DNA of 64,000 nt from Curtobacterium sp. MMLR14_010 (GTDB taxonomy: Bacteria > Actinomycetota > Actinomycetes > Actinomycetales > Microbacteriaceae), in the NCBI RefSeq assembly GCF_001865015.1, contig NZ_MJGV01000046.1:191304-255303 (forward strand), given 5' to 3'. Both the position numbers and the translations under genes were made by a program. Position 1 is the first letter of the stretch; each line of letters opens with the position of its first letter. This document shows, piece by piece, positions 62,315-64,000 of this stretch. The notes under the pieces were generated by a model. The model was not told the DNA's origin and ran no database searches. It saw nothing but the letters and a program-made list of their open reading frames with translations.

Positions 62315-64000
62315 GTGCCATCACTGACCCCGACCGATGCCTACCGCGCTGCCCGTGACCAGCTGCTCGCCGCGGAGTCGTCCGACGCCGCGACCGCCGA
62401 GTTCCGGTGGCCCGACCTCGGAGACACCTTCAACTGGGCGAACGACTGGTTCGACGTCATCGCCGCCGACAACGACCGCACCGCGCTCTGGATCGTCGAT
62501 GCGCTTGGCGCGGAGCAGCGGCTCAGCTACGCGGAGATGGCAGCCAGGTCGGACCGTTTGGCCGCGCGCCTGCACGAGCACGGCGTGCGGAAGGGGGACC
62601 ACGTCCTGGTCATGCTCGGCAACCAGCTCGAGCTCTGGGAGACGATGCTGGCGGTGATCAAGCTCGGTGCCGTGATCCTGCCGACGTCGACGATGCTCGA
62701 CACCTCCGACCTGCAGGACCGCGTTGACCGTGGATCCGTGGCGCACGTCGTCACGAACCACGGCGAGACCGCGAAGTACGACGGTGTCCGTGGGGCCTTC
62801 TCGCGCATCGTGATCGGTGGTGCGGCGGACGGTTGGATCGAGTACCCGTCGGACCTCGGTGAGCGTGCGCCCGCGGGGGAGTCGCGGCCCGTCGTGGTGA
62901 CCCGCACGTCCGACCCCTGTCTCGTCTACTTCACGTCCGGGACGACGTCGAAGCCGAAGATGGTGGTCCACACGCAGACGTCCTACCCCGTCGGGCACCT
63001 CAGCACGATGCACTGGCTCGGTCTGCGGCCCGGCGACGTGCACCTGGCGATCAGTTCTCCCGGTTGGGGGAAGCACGCCTGGAGCTGTTTCTTCGCGCCG
63101 TGGATCGCCGAGGCCACGGTGTTCATCCACAACACCCCGCGCTTCGACCCCGCTGCGCTCCTGACCCAGATGAACGCGGCCGAGGTGAGCACGTTCTGCG
63201 CGCCGCCGACCGCCTGGCGGATGATGCTGCAGTCCGACCTGGGGGAGCGTCCCCGGGCGCTGCGCGAGATCGTGTCAGCTGGGGAACCGCTGAACCCCGA
63301 GGTCATCGACCGGGTCGCCGAGGCCTGGGGCCTGGTCATCCGTGACGGCTACGGCCAGACCGAGACGACGGCGATCATCGGCAATGCTCCGGGCGCCGAC
63401 GTCACACCGGGCGCGATGGGGCGCCCGCTGCCCGGTGTCACCGTGACGTTGCTGGACCCGCTGACCGGGCAACCGGGCGACGAGGGCGAAGTCTGCCTGG
63501 ACCTCCGCGAACGACCCGTCAACCTGATGGCGGAGTACCTCGGCGACCCCGAGCGGACGGCAGCGTCCATGCGCGACGGGTTCTTCCACACGGGCGACAT
63601 CGCCTCCCGGGACGCGAACAACGAACTGACCTTCATCGGCCGGACCGACGACGTGTTCAAGTCCTCCGACTACAAGGTCTCGCCGTTCGAGGTCGAGAGC
63701 GCCCTGCTGCAGCACCCCGCCGTGGCGGAGAGCGCCGTCGTGCCGGCTCCTGACGACGCTCCTCTCAACATCGTGAAGGCGTACGTGACCTTGGCCGCCG
63801 GGTGGGAGGCGACGGCGGAGACCGCGAAGCAGGTGCTCGAGCACGCTCGGACCGCACTGCCGGCCTACGCGCGGGTGCGCCGGGTCGAGTTCGCGGAGCT
63901 GCCGAAGACGATCTCGGGCAAAATCCGTCGGGTGGAGCTGCGCGAGCGTGAGGAGCGTGCAGCTACGAGTGGTGCGGGTATCGACGGCGAGTGGCGAGAC
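62315..64000 (+). CDS. AMP-dependent acyl-CoA synthetase, 3' end cut by window
   Basis: 562 codons are open to the window end with no stop. The adenylate-forming motifs are present: the P-loop YFTSGTTSKPKMVVH near residue 210, GYGQTETTAI (A5) near 348, TGDIASRD (A7), DDVFKSSDYKVSPFEVE (A8) and the C-terminal catalytic lysine segment LPKTISGKIRRVELR (A10) near 530. It activates a carboxylic acid to acyl-AMP and then acyl-CoA; medium-chain or short-chain acids are likely. Only a few residues should be missing. Confidence 0.92.
   Translation, partial: MPSLTPTDAYRAARDQLLAAESSDAATAEFRWPDLGDTFNWANDWFDVIAADNDRTALWIVDALGAEQRLSYAEMAARSDRLAARLHEHGVRKGDHVLVMLGNQLELWETMLAVIKLGAVILPTSTMLDTSDLQDRVDRGSVAHVVTNHGETAKYDGVRGAFSRIVIGGAADGWIEYPSDLGERAPAGESRPVVVTRTSDPCLVYFTSGTTSKPKMVVHTQTSYPVGHLSTMHWLGLRPGDVHLAISSPGWGKHAWSCFFAPWIAEATVFIHNTPRFDPAALLTQMNAAEVSTFCAPPTAWRMMLQSDLGERPRALREIVSAGEPLNPEVIDRVAEAWGLVIRDGYGQTETTAIIGNAPGADVTPGAMGRPLPGVTVTLLDPLTGQPGDEGEVCLDLRERPVNLMAEYLGDPERTAASMRDGFFHTGDIASRDANNELTFIGRTDDVFKSSDYKVSPFEVESALLQHPAVAESAVVPAPDDAPLNIVKAYVTLAAGWEATAETAKQVLEHARTALPAYARVRRVEFAELPKTISGKIRRVELREREERAATSGAGIDGEWRD

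Overview
The window is high-GC actinobacterial DNA. The protein set points to Microbacteriaceae, with a Curtobacterium-like genome as my best guess from family knowledge rather than from a search. Evidence includes mycothiol synthesis (mshC), RbpA, the PafB/PafC WYL pair, HelY, a cysteine-free L31, a type II NADH dehydrogenase, many GTG starts and many 4-bp start/stop overlaps.

Region by region: 1-21.5 kb holds mixed housekeeping genes. These are an ABC ATPase, L31, a DEDDh exonuclease, trehalose synthase, a hydrolase plus glycosyltransferase pair, a phosphatase, a sirtuin, a SpoU methyltransferase, a DD-carboxypeptidase, an SGNH hydrolase, an acyl-CoA dehydrogenase with dinB, a DEAD/DEAH helicase, NADH dehydrogenase, an MmyB-type regulator divergent from an SDR, and a zinc alcohol dehydrogenase. 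21.6-37.6 kb (tRNA-Leu(GAG), M20 peptidase, uppP, mshC, PAC2, HAD, trmI, FKBP, pafB, pafC, tatC, helY, lnt, rbpA) is a condensed version of a block known from mycobacteria. The Pup-proteasome genes are missing between trmI and FKBP/pafB, and tatA is missing between pafC and tatC, where repeats sit instead. 37.6-44.4 kb holds an SPFH/NfeD pair, an SDR, Nudix, VOC, a UvrA-like ATPase, a repeat-filled gap and a 50-residue leaderless acidic protein. 45.1-58.6 kb is one long same-strand peptide locus: substrate-binding lipoprotein, DppBCDF-type transporter, M55 D-aminopeptidase, isoaspartyl peptidase, RpiR regulator, SDR, DUF885 peptidase, ketopantoate-reductase-like protein and zinc dehydrogenase. 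It reads as uptake and intracellular breakdown of unusual (D- or iso-linked) peptides. 58.7-60.3 kb holds two tandem paralogous TetR-type regulators, the first fused to a BLUF-like domain that has lost its photoactive Tyr and Gln. 60.5-64 kb is more accessory in look: cupin, PH-like membrane protein, nucleotidyltransferase-like protein and an acyl-CoA synthetase cut by the window end.

Three themes cut across the window. First, more than a dozen genes have a TANNNT box 6-8 bases before the start codon, so their mRNAs are probably leaderless. Second, a family of palindromes with GACGGGAGGC stems lies only between genes, in at least eight complete copies. Third, short tandem repeats sit at gene edges: 16-bp and 33-bp units in peptide-locus junctions, and hexamers coding for Thr/Ser/Asn tracts at the start of both transporter ATPases.
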